Source: Rubripirellula obstinata
GTDB taxonomy: Bacteria > Planctomycetota > Planctomycetia > Pirellulales > Pirellulaceae
Direction: 5' to 3'
Length of the DNA: 64,000 nt
NCBI RefSeq assembly: GCF_001642955.1
Contig: NZ_LWSK01000012.1
Coordinates: 24,192-88,191 of the forward strand
The notes below the pieces were generated by a model, which was not told the DNA's origin, made no database searches, and worked only from the letters and a program-made list of their open reading frames with translations. Of this stretch, positions 56,386-64,000 are shown one piece after another; within the stretch, counting starts at the first letter, position 1, and the number at the start of each line of letters is the position of its first letter. A program made the position numbers and the translations under genes.

Positions 56386-56453
56386 ATAGTCGCCTTTCGC
56401 TCCGCGAAAGATGCGTCCACAAACGCTGCTTTTGCGGAGCAAAAGGCGACTAT
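56386..56453. repeat. CTTTCGCTCCGCGAAAG palindrome, copy 2
   Basis: ATAGTCGCC, then TTTCGCTCCGCGAAAG, faces CTTTTGCGGAGCAAAAGGCG and ACTAT on the right. It belongs to the same family as 51973-52037, with compensating changes in the stem (GCTCCGC against GCGGAGC). Confidence 0.75.
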
Positions 56454-56476
56454 TAATTTGGATCTCAGCGGTAATG

Positions 56477-56543
56477 GTGAGCCGCTGCCCGTCAGGCCTC
56501 CGGCAGTGCGGTAAGCCCGGCCGCTTACGCGCCTGCGGCTCAC
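56477..56543. repeat. GTGAGCCGC palindrome
   Basis: GTGAGCCGC (56477-56485) pairs with GCGGCTCAC (56535-56543). Inner arms around GCCTCCGGCAGTGCGG/CCGCTTACGCGCC allow further pairing. It lies 24 bp after the previous palindrome in the spacer before the DUF547 gene. Confidence 0.6.
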
Positions 56544-56672
56544 TTTAATCGACAAGCCGAGAGCGGGAGAAGTGATTAAATGTAACAACACACGACCTCC
56601 GCAGCGGTGGGTAAAAGCGTAGGTTCTACTCGAGAAGCTATCTTTCAACGTTCCAACAACCACGCAATCACA

Positions 56673-57488
56673 ATGCTTCCTAAACTGGTCTACTTACTCT
56701 TCTGTTGCCTGTCCTGCTCGCTTGGTTCAGATTCCTGCTTCGCTGGCCGAAACGTTTATCTCGGTACTGCGACCGCAAGGAATGCCGTTTCAATGAATGA
56801 TGTCGATCATTCAACTTGGGACCGTTTACTGCAATCGCATGTAAGTGAATCTGGCAACGTTGATTACAAGAAATGGCATGGCTCGGCCAAGGACGTCAAA
56901 GACTTGGATCGATACTTAAATCAGCTTTCTGCTGCGAGTCAGAAGTTGCCCGCCAGCAAACAATCAAAGCTGGCGTTCTGGATCAATGCCTACAACGCTG
57001 TCACGGTGAAGGGAATCCTGCGTGAGTACCCGACGACCAGCATCCGCAATCACACGGCGAAGTTGTTTGGATACAACATTTGGGACGACCTACAGTTGTA
57101 TGTGGGTGGCACCGCGTTTTCGCTTAATCAGATGGAGCATGAAATTCTGCGGAAGATGAATGAACCTCGAATTCATTTTGCGATTGTCTGTGCGTCAAAA
57201 AGCTGTCCTCGTTTGTTGAGCCGAGCCTTTGTTGCCAGCGAGGTCGAAGAGCAACTCGATTCCAATGCCAAGCACTTTTTTGCTCAGCCCGCCAATTTTC
57301 AGCTCACCGGAAACACGGTAACGCTTTCGTCGATCCTGAAATGGTTTGGCGAAGACTTTGGCAGCAATCAAAGTGCTGTAATGCGGCGGATCACTCCATG
57401 GCTTCCGGCTGAAGCGGCCAGTTCGATTGACGCGGCTAGGGTGAAGCTAAACTATGCCGAATATGACTGGTCGCTAAACGGCAGCTAG
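56673..57488 (+). CDS. Exported DUF547 protein
   Basis: 271 residues from the ATG at 56673, chosen because it begins a clear signal peptide (LPKLVYLLFCCLSCSLG); an in-frame GTG at 56607 would add an unlikely leader. The body matches DUF547: DHSTWDRLLQSHV, AFWINAYNAVTVKGIL (101-116), and HFAIVCASKSCPRLLS, with a cysteine pair. The family is widespread and often found near glutaredoxin or photosynthesis-related genes in other organisms; its biochemical role is not settled, though a thioprotease-like fold has been proposed. The next gene starts 90 bp downstream on the same strand. Confidence 0.88.
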   Translation: MLPKLVYLLFCCLSCSLGSDSCFAGRNVYLGTATARNAVSMNDVDHSTWDRLLQSHVSESGNVDYKKWHGSAKDVKDLDRYLNQLSAASQKLPASKQSKLAFWINAYNAVTVKGILREYPTTSIRNHTAKLFGYNIWDDLQLYVGGTAFSLNQMEHEILRKMNEPRIHFAIVCASKSCPRLLSRAFVASEVEEQLDSNAKHFFAQPANFQLTGNTVTLSSILKWFGEDFGSNQSAVMRRITPWLPAEAASSIDAARVKLNYAEYDWSLNGS

Positions 57489-57578
57489 ATTGCCGGGTGG
57501 TTTGGGTACAATGGAAGGGTAGATCGCGTTCCTTTAGCGAATCCCAACTGCCTCTCCGTTCCCAAATAGTTTCGCACC

Positions 57579-59522
57579 ATGCGTGTTTTGCTCGTCCTAC
57601 TCGTTTGCTTTAGCTGGGCCACGATCGCTCGATCGGCTGATGCGATTTCGTTGTCCGATCGCAAACTGATTTCAGAAATCAACCAAGCAGTGGGGCAGGC
57701 CGGGAAACACTTCGCAGCGGGCGAGCATGAGCAGGCAGGTCAATCGATTCAGTCTGCGATGGCGATGGTGGGCGAACTGGGCAGCAATTCTCCCGAGCTT
57801 GTGGGCAAGATCCAACCAGCGATTTCGAGAATCCAAAAGGCGCACATGATGCTGGAATTCGAGGGCGTGATGCTGCCGCCTTTCCAGCCACCCAGATTAG
57901 CACTCGAAGAAAAGAAGACTCGCAAAACAAAGACAGTGTCTGCCAAGCGTCAAGCCAAGACGCCCGTTATTCCGAAAGCGGATCCTTTTAGTTTCGCAAA
58001 CGCCGTTGCCCCGATTTTGGACAAGCGATGCGGTCGCTGCCACATCGACGGTGCCCGTGGTGGTTTTAGCATGACCAGCTTCGCGGCGTTGATGAAAGGA
58101 CCGCCCGAAGGCGTGGTGATCTTTCCCGGCGATAATGTTGGCAGCCGTTTGATCGAAACGATTGAAACGGGTGACATGCCGCGCGGTGGAGGCAAAGTGA
58201 CGCCCGCAGAGTTGCAAATTCTTAAAACATGGATTTCCAAGGGAGCGTTGTTTGACGGAAACGATCCATCCGTCCCCATTCGATCGATCAAGGCATCCGT
58301 CGGCAGTGCGCCCACAACCGCCGACCCGATGAACAACGCGAATGTGCCGATGAAGGCCATGAAGGCGACCGGAAAAGAAACGGTTAGCTTCGCCAAGGAT
58401 GTCGCCGGACTGCTGATCGACAATTGCAAGGGCTGTCACATCGATGCGATGCAAACGCGAGGTGGATTGAACATGGATTCGTTTGCCACGCTGCTTCGCG
58501 GTGGCGATAGCGGTTCGATGATCAATCCTGGCAATGCCGAAGCAAGTTTGCTGATCAAGAAATTGCGAGGGACCGAAGGTGACCGCATGCCGGGGGGCGG
58601 ACGACCGCCGCTTTCTGAAAGTGACATTCAATTGGTCGCGACGTGGATCAATGAAGGAGCAACTTTGGACGGGGACAGTGATCGCCAACCGCTTCGAGTG
58701 ATGAACCAACTTGCTTGGGCGGCAAGTGCTTCGGCCAGCGAGCTGAGCCGGAAACGATCCAAGACAGCGGAGATAAATTTGAAGTTGGTCGCATCGACCG
58801 GCGTCGAACCTCAATCTGTTATCACTGACCATTTCCTGGTCACGGGAACGGCATCGAAAAAGACGTTGGAACTCGTAGGTTCGCTAGCCGAAAAGCAGAT
58901 CAAGACTGTTGAAAGCGTGGTGCCAGAATCGGATGGTCCGGCAGAGGATTTTTACCGCGGGAAAGCGACGATCTATGTGCTGCCCAAACGTTATGACTAC
59001 AGCGAATTTTCCAAAATGGTCGAGCGTCGGGGGATCCCAAGTGAATGGCAATCGCATTGGCGGTTCGACGGCATTGACGGCTACGTTGCCATGGTTGCGA
59101 CCGAACGGGATGACGCGAAGGAGATCGAAAGCCGGTTGGTGACGCCGCTTACTGCACTTGCGATCGCAACACGCGGCAGCGAAGTTCCGCGATGGTTTGC
59201 TGAAGGCGTCGGTGTCGTGACGTCGATGCGAAAGGCCAAGCTAGACCGAGAAGAACGCATGCGGATCGAATCTGAAACGGCGACTGCGGTTTCGGCGATG
59301 AAAGACGCCAAGAGTTTCCTGGATGGCAAAATGTCGCCCGAGCAAGCCGACCGTATCGGTGCCGCGATCGCCACGACGTTGCTGAGCCGAAACCAACGTC
59401 GCAATTATGACCAATTGCTACAAGAGCTTGAAAAAGGCGGTTCCTTTGAAACGGCATTTGCCAAAGTGTTCCGAGCGACTCCCAAGGAGTTTATCGATAC
59501 TTGGCTGAAGTACGTTCGTTAA
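57579..59522 (+). CDS. Exported protein with two planctomycete-type cytochrome c motifs and a degenerate peptidase-like tail
   Basis: A 647-residue protein. The signal peptide VLLVLLVCFSWATIARSA is followed by a helical segment (30-95). Two domains with haem-binding CxxCH motifs follow: CGRCH at 151-155 (after ANAVAPILDKR) and CKGCH at 283-287. Each is trailed by a GGFSM/GGLNM, GMPRGGG/DRMPGGG pattern typical of planctomycete cytochrome-like domains. The C-terminal half (about 370-647) includes SEVPRWFAEGVGVV, which resembles the WxxEG region of gluzincin peptidases. The HExxH expected about 15 residues earlier is absent (LTALAIATRG), so this part is probably not an active protease. It is periplasmic or surface-located. 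The partner and function are unknown. Confidence 0.88.
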   Translation: MRVLLVLLVCFSWATIARSADAISLSDRKLISEINQAVGQAGKHFAAGEHEQAGQSIQSAMAMVGELGSNSPELVGKIQPAISRIQKAHMMLEFEGVMLPPFQPPRLALEEKKTRKTKTVSAKRQAKTPVIPKADPFSFANAVAPILDKRCGRCHIDGARGGFSMTSFAALMKGPPEGVVIFPGDNVGSRLIETIETGDMPRGGGKVTPAELQILKTWISKGALFDGNDPSVPIRSIKASVGSAPTTADPMNNANVPMKAMKATGKETVSFAKDVAGLLIDNCKGCHIDAMQTRGGLNMDSFATLLRGGDSGSMINPGNAEASLLIKKLRGTEGDRMPGGGRPPLSESDIQLVATWINEGATLDGDSDRQPLRVMNQLAWAASASASELSRKRSKTAEINLKLVASTGVEPQSVITDHFLVTGTASKKTLELVGSLAEKQIKTVESVVPESDGPAEDFYRGKATIYVLPKRYDYSEFSKMVERRGIPSEWQSHWRFDGIDGYVAMVATERDDAKEIESRLVTPLTALAIATRGSEVPRWFAEGVGVVTSMRKAKLDREERMRIESETATAVSAMKDAKSFLDGKMSPEQADRIGAAIATTLLSRNQRRNYDQLLQELEKGGSFETAFAKVFRATPKEFIDTWLKYVR

Positions 59523-59523
59523 A

Positions 59524-59584
59524 AGCAAAGTAGCACGGCGGTCTCCACCGTGAATCACGGTGTAGACTACCGTGCCACTTTGCT
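59524..59584. terminator. Bidirectional hairpin between convergent genes
   Basis: AGCAAAGTAGCACGG pairs with CCGTGCCACTTTGCT, with inner arms GTCTCCACCGTG and CACGGTGTAGAC, making a long near-perfect stem. It occupies the whole gap between the CxxCH protein stop (59522) and the end of the isomerase-like gene (59591), so it can serve both strands. Confidence 0.7.
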
Positions 59585-59590
59585 GCCGAA

Positions 59591-60547
<957 letters not shown>

Positions 60548-60620
60548 TCCCAAGATTCTCCTGAAACGGATGGACAAACCGACACCCCGTTAATTTAATC
60601 GGTTCAGATAGATTCGTCGA

Positions 60621-62288
60621 TCAAACCAGCAGATAGATCAGAGTTTGAGCCGCCAAAATTCTTAACATCATGGTCAGCGGATAAACCGCAGCATACGCGG
60701 TTGTGGTGGCTTCGCTATCCGACAATGAATTTGCGAAAGCCAAAGCGGGTGGATCCGTCATGCTGCCCGCGACGACACCACAAATGGTCAGATAATTGAG
60801 TTTAAAGACATATCGGGCGGCGATCCCAGTGGTCAATAGCGGAACCATCGTGACAACAATTCCGGCGAACATCCAAAGCAATCCATCGGCACTCATTGCC
60901 GTGGAAAAAAACGTCCGACCAGCACCAAGTCCCGCACATGCCAGGAAAAGAATGATGCCCATTTCGCGAAGTGCCAGGTTGGCTGAATACGGGATGTACC
61001 AAACGAACCAACCGATCCGCCCGATCATGCTCAGCAGAATCGCTGCGATCAATGGACCACCGGCGAGACCAAGTTTGACCGCGAAGGGAATTCCGGGAAT
61101 CTGAAAGGGAATCATTCCCAACAGCACGCCCAGCGCGATTCCGAAAAAGATGGGTGCGAAATGTGTCTCGTCCAAACTGCGGACGGAATTCCCAAGCAAC
61201 TCGGTGACTCGATCTAATGCCTCATCGTCGCCGACCACATTGACGACATCGCCGTACTGCAACCTTGTTGTTCCGCGTGCTGCCATTTCAACACCCGACC
61301 GGCGAATTCGAGTGACGGTTGCGTTGTACCGTTGGTCCAACGAAAGCTGTCGAAGGGTTTGGTTTAAAACCGACGCTTCGGTGATCACGATCCGCCGCAG
61401 CCGAGCGGTACCTTTGGATTCCATTAGATTGACGTCGGTAACTTGGCCAATCATCGGAACAAAACGCTGCAGGCCTTCTTCGCTACCAACAACTTGAATG
61501 ACATCGCCTTCGCCAAGGACCGTGTTGATCGTCGCTGCTGCCACTGAATCTTCACCGGCTCGCCGTATCCGCGAAATACGTATCCCGGTTTCTTCCAATC
61601 CTGGCAGATCACCAAACTTGACTCCCGCAAGCCGGGCATTGTCGATCAGCAGGCTCTGCCGATTGATCGGCGGCAACGAACTCTTGCCGTTGGTCTCTGA
61701 CGAATCGACTTCTTGATCAAGATTGATCCGAAAGAGACGCTTCATGATTAGCATCGCCGCAATGATTCCGACGATCCCGCCGGGGTAGGCGACTGCGTAG
61801 GCCGACGCCAATGTCTTCACGTTTTCAGGTCGGCTTTTCTCTGGATCTTCCAGCGATGCGACCGCTTGTTGGGCAGCACCGAGCGACGGTGTGTTGGTCG
61901 TGGCACCGCTGAACAGACCGCCCGCGGCGTAACCGCTAAGCCGACCCGAAGATTGAAAGACGCCATGAAAAACACAGATCAGCAAGAAGCCTTGCAACAC
62001 GACGGCAAAGGCAAGTGAATTCAGAACGATGCCTTGTTGTCGCCATAGCTGGACGATGCCTGGTCCCAGGTGTAATCCAATCATGAAGACAAACAGCACC
62101 AGCCCGAACTCTTTTGCGAATTCAGAAATCTCGGGCTCGATTTCAAATCCAAAATGCCCCAGCAAGATCCCCGCAAACAAAACTCCGGCTGACCCCAGCC
62201 CGATTCCGCGAAAACGCACACTGCCAAGCAGCAAGCCGCTGACAGCGACGGAGGTCAGGACGAGAATTGCTTGGATGATGGGAGACAT
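60621..62288 (-). CDS. AspT/YidE-type membrane transporter with two TrkA-C domains
   Basis: A 555-residue integral membrane protein. Residues 1-190 hold about five or six hydrophobic helices (IIQAILVLTSVAVSGLLLGS, LVLFVFMIGLHLGPG). A soluble middle (about 200-370) contains two TrkA-C/RCK-C repeats (VNTVLGEGD-type and YGDVVNVVGDDEAL). The C-terminal half repeats the membrane domain (GVLLGMIPFQIPG, ILFLACAGLGAGRTFF, GSMTDPPALAFANSL). This duplicated arrangement is that of the AspT/YidE/YbjL family, putative antiporters whose substrates include aspartate/alanine in AspT itself. The ligand here is unknown. The gene follows the ketosynthase-like gene on the same strand after about 70 bp. Confidence 0.92.
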   Translation of the reverse strand: MSPIIQAILVLTSVAVSGLLLGSVRFRGIGLGSAGVLFAGILLGHFGFEIEPEISEFAKEFGLVLFVFMIGLHLGPGIVQLWRQQGIVLNSLAFAVVLQGFLLICVFHGVFQSSGRLSGYAAGGLFSGATTNTPSLGAAQQAVASLEDPEKSRPENVKTLASAYAVAYPGGIVGIIAAMLIMKRLFRINLDQEVDSSETNGKSSLPPINRQSLLIDNARLAGVKFGDLPGLEETGIRISRIRRAGEDSVAAATINTVLGEGDVIQVVGSEEGLQRFVPMIGQVTDVNLMESKGTARLRRIVITEASVLNQTLRQLSLDQRYNATVTRIRRSGVEMAARGTTRLQYGDVVNVVGDDEALDRVTELLGNSVRSLDETHFAPIFFGIALGVLLGMIPFQIPGIPFAVKLGLAGGPLIAAILLSMIGRIGWFVWYIPYSANLALREMGIILFLACAGLGAGRTFFSTAMSADGLLWMFAGIVVTMVPLLTTGIAARYVFKLNYLTICGVVAGSMTDPPALAFANSLSDSEATTTAYAAVYPLTMMLRILAAQTLIYLLV

Positions 62289-62357
62289 GGACTGCCGGAA
62301 AAAACGCTGCGAAGAGTTGAGTCAAGAAAACATCGGCCGGTAAGCTACACAACCGAA

Positions 62358-63701
62358 TCAACCAGACACAAGCACCGTCGCGATCGCCGAACCTTCCGAT
62401 GTATGCGATAACGCAATCACCGCTGGCTTGTCCATCGACATCGTCTCGGTCACCAGGTTTACGTTGCGATTGGCAACGTTATGACCAATCGTTGGTGGGA
62501 TCTGCTGGTGTTGGATCACCAGCGCCGCGACGGCAACGTTGATGGAACCTACCGCTGCCCCGGTATGCCCAAGCGAAGAAACCGGTGCCGTCACCGGAAC
62601 ACCGGGCAGAGCCTTGTTGATCGCCTGTTCTTCGGCCAAATCAATCGACGGGTCACCACAAGCTTGGCTGATCACGGCACCGATTTGGTCCGCATCAATG
62701 CGCGCTTGCTTGATCGCATCTCGGATCGATAACTCAATTGCTTTGACCGACCCTCGACCGGCCGATGAACTTGGCGAGATGTCTCGCTTTGCTTGATACA
62801 TCCCTGGCGATGGAACGAAACGGGAAACCATCGAGGCGATGCTTGCGATTGGTTTTACCTTGCGAGCGACCGCTTGATCGATTGATTCGATGACAAACGA
62901 AACTGCCGCTTCACCGCCAACGACGCCCACCGAGCCGTGATCGTGCGGGCGTGACGAAAACGAAACAGGGTCACTGACTTCGGGAATCGGCAAGTCGCCG
63001 CGGTAGTTCAACCGCGTGGTGTTGATGCGAGTTCCCGATGACCCCGTCACCATCAACTTGGCAATCGAACGTTCTAAACACGATCGTGCTTCCATCATCG
63101 CGGCGGGGCCGGATACGTCACCCAAGACCAGCGAATTGTTGGGGCCATGCGCACCGATCGAAATGCCCACGTGACAGGCCGGCATGTTGGGCAGGTACTT
63201 CAGCATCCACAGCGGAGTGACTTTCTTCATCGCCGCGGAACCGAATTCTGCTGCGCTGAACACACCGTCTTCGTCACAGCACGCCAGGTACGCGTCCTCC
63301 ATTTCCGACGGCGGTCCATAGTACATCTCGCCGCCAAAAACAGTGCCGACATCGGCGGGCTGGAAATCGGTTTCTGTTGTCAGCGGAAATGCATCGGTCA
63401 AACCAGCATCGTCGATCGCGAGCGTCGATGCTGCGAATGCTGTTTGAATTTCGCGGCACATCACCTTCAACGCTTTCCGCGGCCGAACGTATTGCTTGGG
63501 ATCAAAGTCGATGATCGGGCCACCAATCCACAAACCGTCGGGTTTTGAGACCGCACCGGGCTTGGCACCTTCGTCGGTGCGGTTGGCAAGCGAAGTGATT
63601 CCAGAGGTTTCTGCACAGAGGGCGTCGAAGAAGTCCTGACGCCCCATTCCGATCGACGAAACGACTCCAAGTCCGGTAATAACAGTGTTTTTCGGGGACA
63701 T
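62358..63701 (-). CDS. Beta-ketoacyl synthase-like protein lacking the active-site cysteine
   Basis: 447 residues from the ATG at 63701; an in-frame TTG lies four codons upstream. The thiolase fold is clear: VITGLGVVSSIGMGRQDFF at the start, VFGGEMYYG, GGEAAVSFVIES, and SSLGHTGAAVGSINVA near the end. Condensing enzymes use Cys-His-His. The site normally reading TACSS is GPNNSLVLGDVSG, so Cys is replaced by Asp195. The first His region (usually AHGTGT) reads SQACGDPSID, so this His is also lost; the second His (LGHTGAAVG) remains. It cannot be a standard condensing enzyme and is comparable to chain-length-factor (KS-beta) subunits. No partner KS or acyl carrier protein is in the window. Confidence 0.88.
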   Translation of the reverse strand: MSPKNTVITGLGVVSSIGMGRQDFFDALCAETSGITSLANRTDEGAKPGAVSKPDGLWIGGPIIDFDPKQYVRPRKALKVMCREIQTAFAASTLAIDDAGLTDAFPLTTETDFQPADVGTVFGGEMYYGPPSEMEDAYLACCDEDGVFSAAEFGSAAMKKVTPLWMLKYLPNMPACHVGISIGAHGPNNSLVLGDVSGPAAMMEARSCLERSIAKLMVTGSSGTRINTTRLNYRGDLPIPEVSDPVSFSSRPHDHGSVGVVGGEAAVSFVIESIDQAVARKVKPIASIASMVSRFVPSPGMYQAKRDISPSSSAGRGSVKAIELSIRDAIKQARIDADQIGAVISQACGDPSIDLAEEQAINKALPGVPVTAPVSSLGHTGAAVGSINVAVAALVIQHQQIPPTIGHNVANRNVNLVTETMSMDKPAVIALSHTSEGSAIATVLVSG

Positions 63702-64000
63702 GGAGTCGGGCAAAGAGTTGAGAGAAAGACTGCGCGGGTGTGATTATGATTGCCGCGGGCTGTTTTGACCAGCGACTGTTTTTGACCAGCGATGGGAGAA
63801 AATCGCCAAGTCGACTACGACCTGCCCGTAGCTGGTCCCGCCAGGGTTCAGGCGAGGTTCGGTCGAGGTTCAGTCGAGGTTCAGGCGAGGTTCAGGCGAG
63901 GTTCAGGCTGGGCTGATGAAAATGTTTGCGTGGAGGGAAACTGGACGACTTTGGGGGTTTGTGGCTGACCGGCCTCGGTGTTGATTGCAAATTGCAAAAT
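63702..64000. repeat. Half GTAGCTG element with an 11-bp tandem array
   Basis: A left arm GTAGCTGGTCCCGCCAGGG starts at 63828 but has no right arm. From 63845 to 63910, six 11-bp units follow (GGTTCAGGCGA, GGTTCGGTCGA, GGTTCAGTCGA, GGTTCAGGCGA twice, GGTTCAGGCTG), an expansion of the tip of that arm. The next bases, GGGCTGATGAAAATG, match the outer arm near 1111-1125. No gene is visible in this end stretch. Confidence 0.8.

Noticed and set aside
57897..58832. 311-codon open frame on the minus strand
   Set aside because: It is antisense to the CxxCH-containing gene, in which both haem motifs read in the plus frame.
63845..63910. CRISPR-like array
   Set aside because: Units are 11 bp and contiguous without spacers, and no cas genes are near.

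Overview
The window comes from a planctomycete, most likely a Pirellulaceae member of Rhodopirellula type. The evidence is lineage-typical protein architecture: long exoproteins opening with the basic LEPR-XLL type motif (xLExLExRQLLAA), GEVED and dockerin-like C-termini, a PEP-CTERM protein, a protein with two planctomycete-type CxxCH domains, a sulfatase fused to a DUF1080 domain, and moderately GC-rich DNA with many palindromic intergenic repeats. No rRNA, tRNA, CRISPR array, integrase or intact transposase was seen.

Layout. Positions 1-852 (minus) hold the N-terminal part of a secreted GH10-like protein that runs off the window. A 1.7 kb repeat-rich spacer follows, then a small PEP-CTERM protein (2562-3245). 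From 3710 to 40680, seven giant genes (1285-1878 codons) lie head to tail on the plus strand. All share an N-terminal LEPR-XLL type export motif and a C-terminal GEVED domain, an unnamed beta-rich domain and a two-loop dockerin. Their middle parts differ: two G8/beta-helix proteins resembling animal CEMIP/TMEM2, two proteins with a lectin/lyase-like jelly roll, two PA14-GH10 proteins and one DUF5060/TIM-barrel protein. CBM6-like, discoidin-like, Calx-beta and CBM4_9-like modules are shuffled among them. Next come a sulfatase-DUF1080 fusion, a GH2 protein, a GH106 alpha-L-rhamnosidase, KDPG aldolase and a KDG-type sugar kinase (40933-51879). The rest looks like core or general chromosome: a hybrid sensor kinase, a family 2 glycosyltransferase, a DUF547 protein, the CxxCH protein, a sugar-isomerase-like Tat protein, an AspT/YidE-type transporter and a degenerate ketoacyl synthase.

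How the genes may work together (inference). Positions 1-51879 read as a polysaccharide-utilisation island for a complex, probably sulfated, rhamnose- and uronate-containing glycan. Large exoproteins would bind and cut the polymer outside or at the cell surface, the sulfatase, GH2 and GH106 would trim the fragments, and the KDG kinase/KDPG aldolase pair would take unsaturated-uronate products into central metabolism. The strongest candidate for something undescribed is the array of seven giant proteins with shared export and docking ends and exchanged catalytic middles. Two GH10-like domains and the GH2 protein lack the usual acid/base glutamate.

The spacers are unusually rich in palindromes. 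At least five families of hairpin element occur, several nested inside one another. There is also a MITE-like pair, a duplicated upstream region in front of the two PA14-GH10 genes, and two relics of lost dockerin-ending genes (24009-24149 and 43161-43313). Near-identical C-terminal DNA shared by different giant genes points to recent gene conversion or module swapping.
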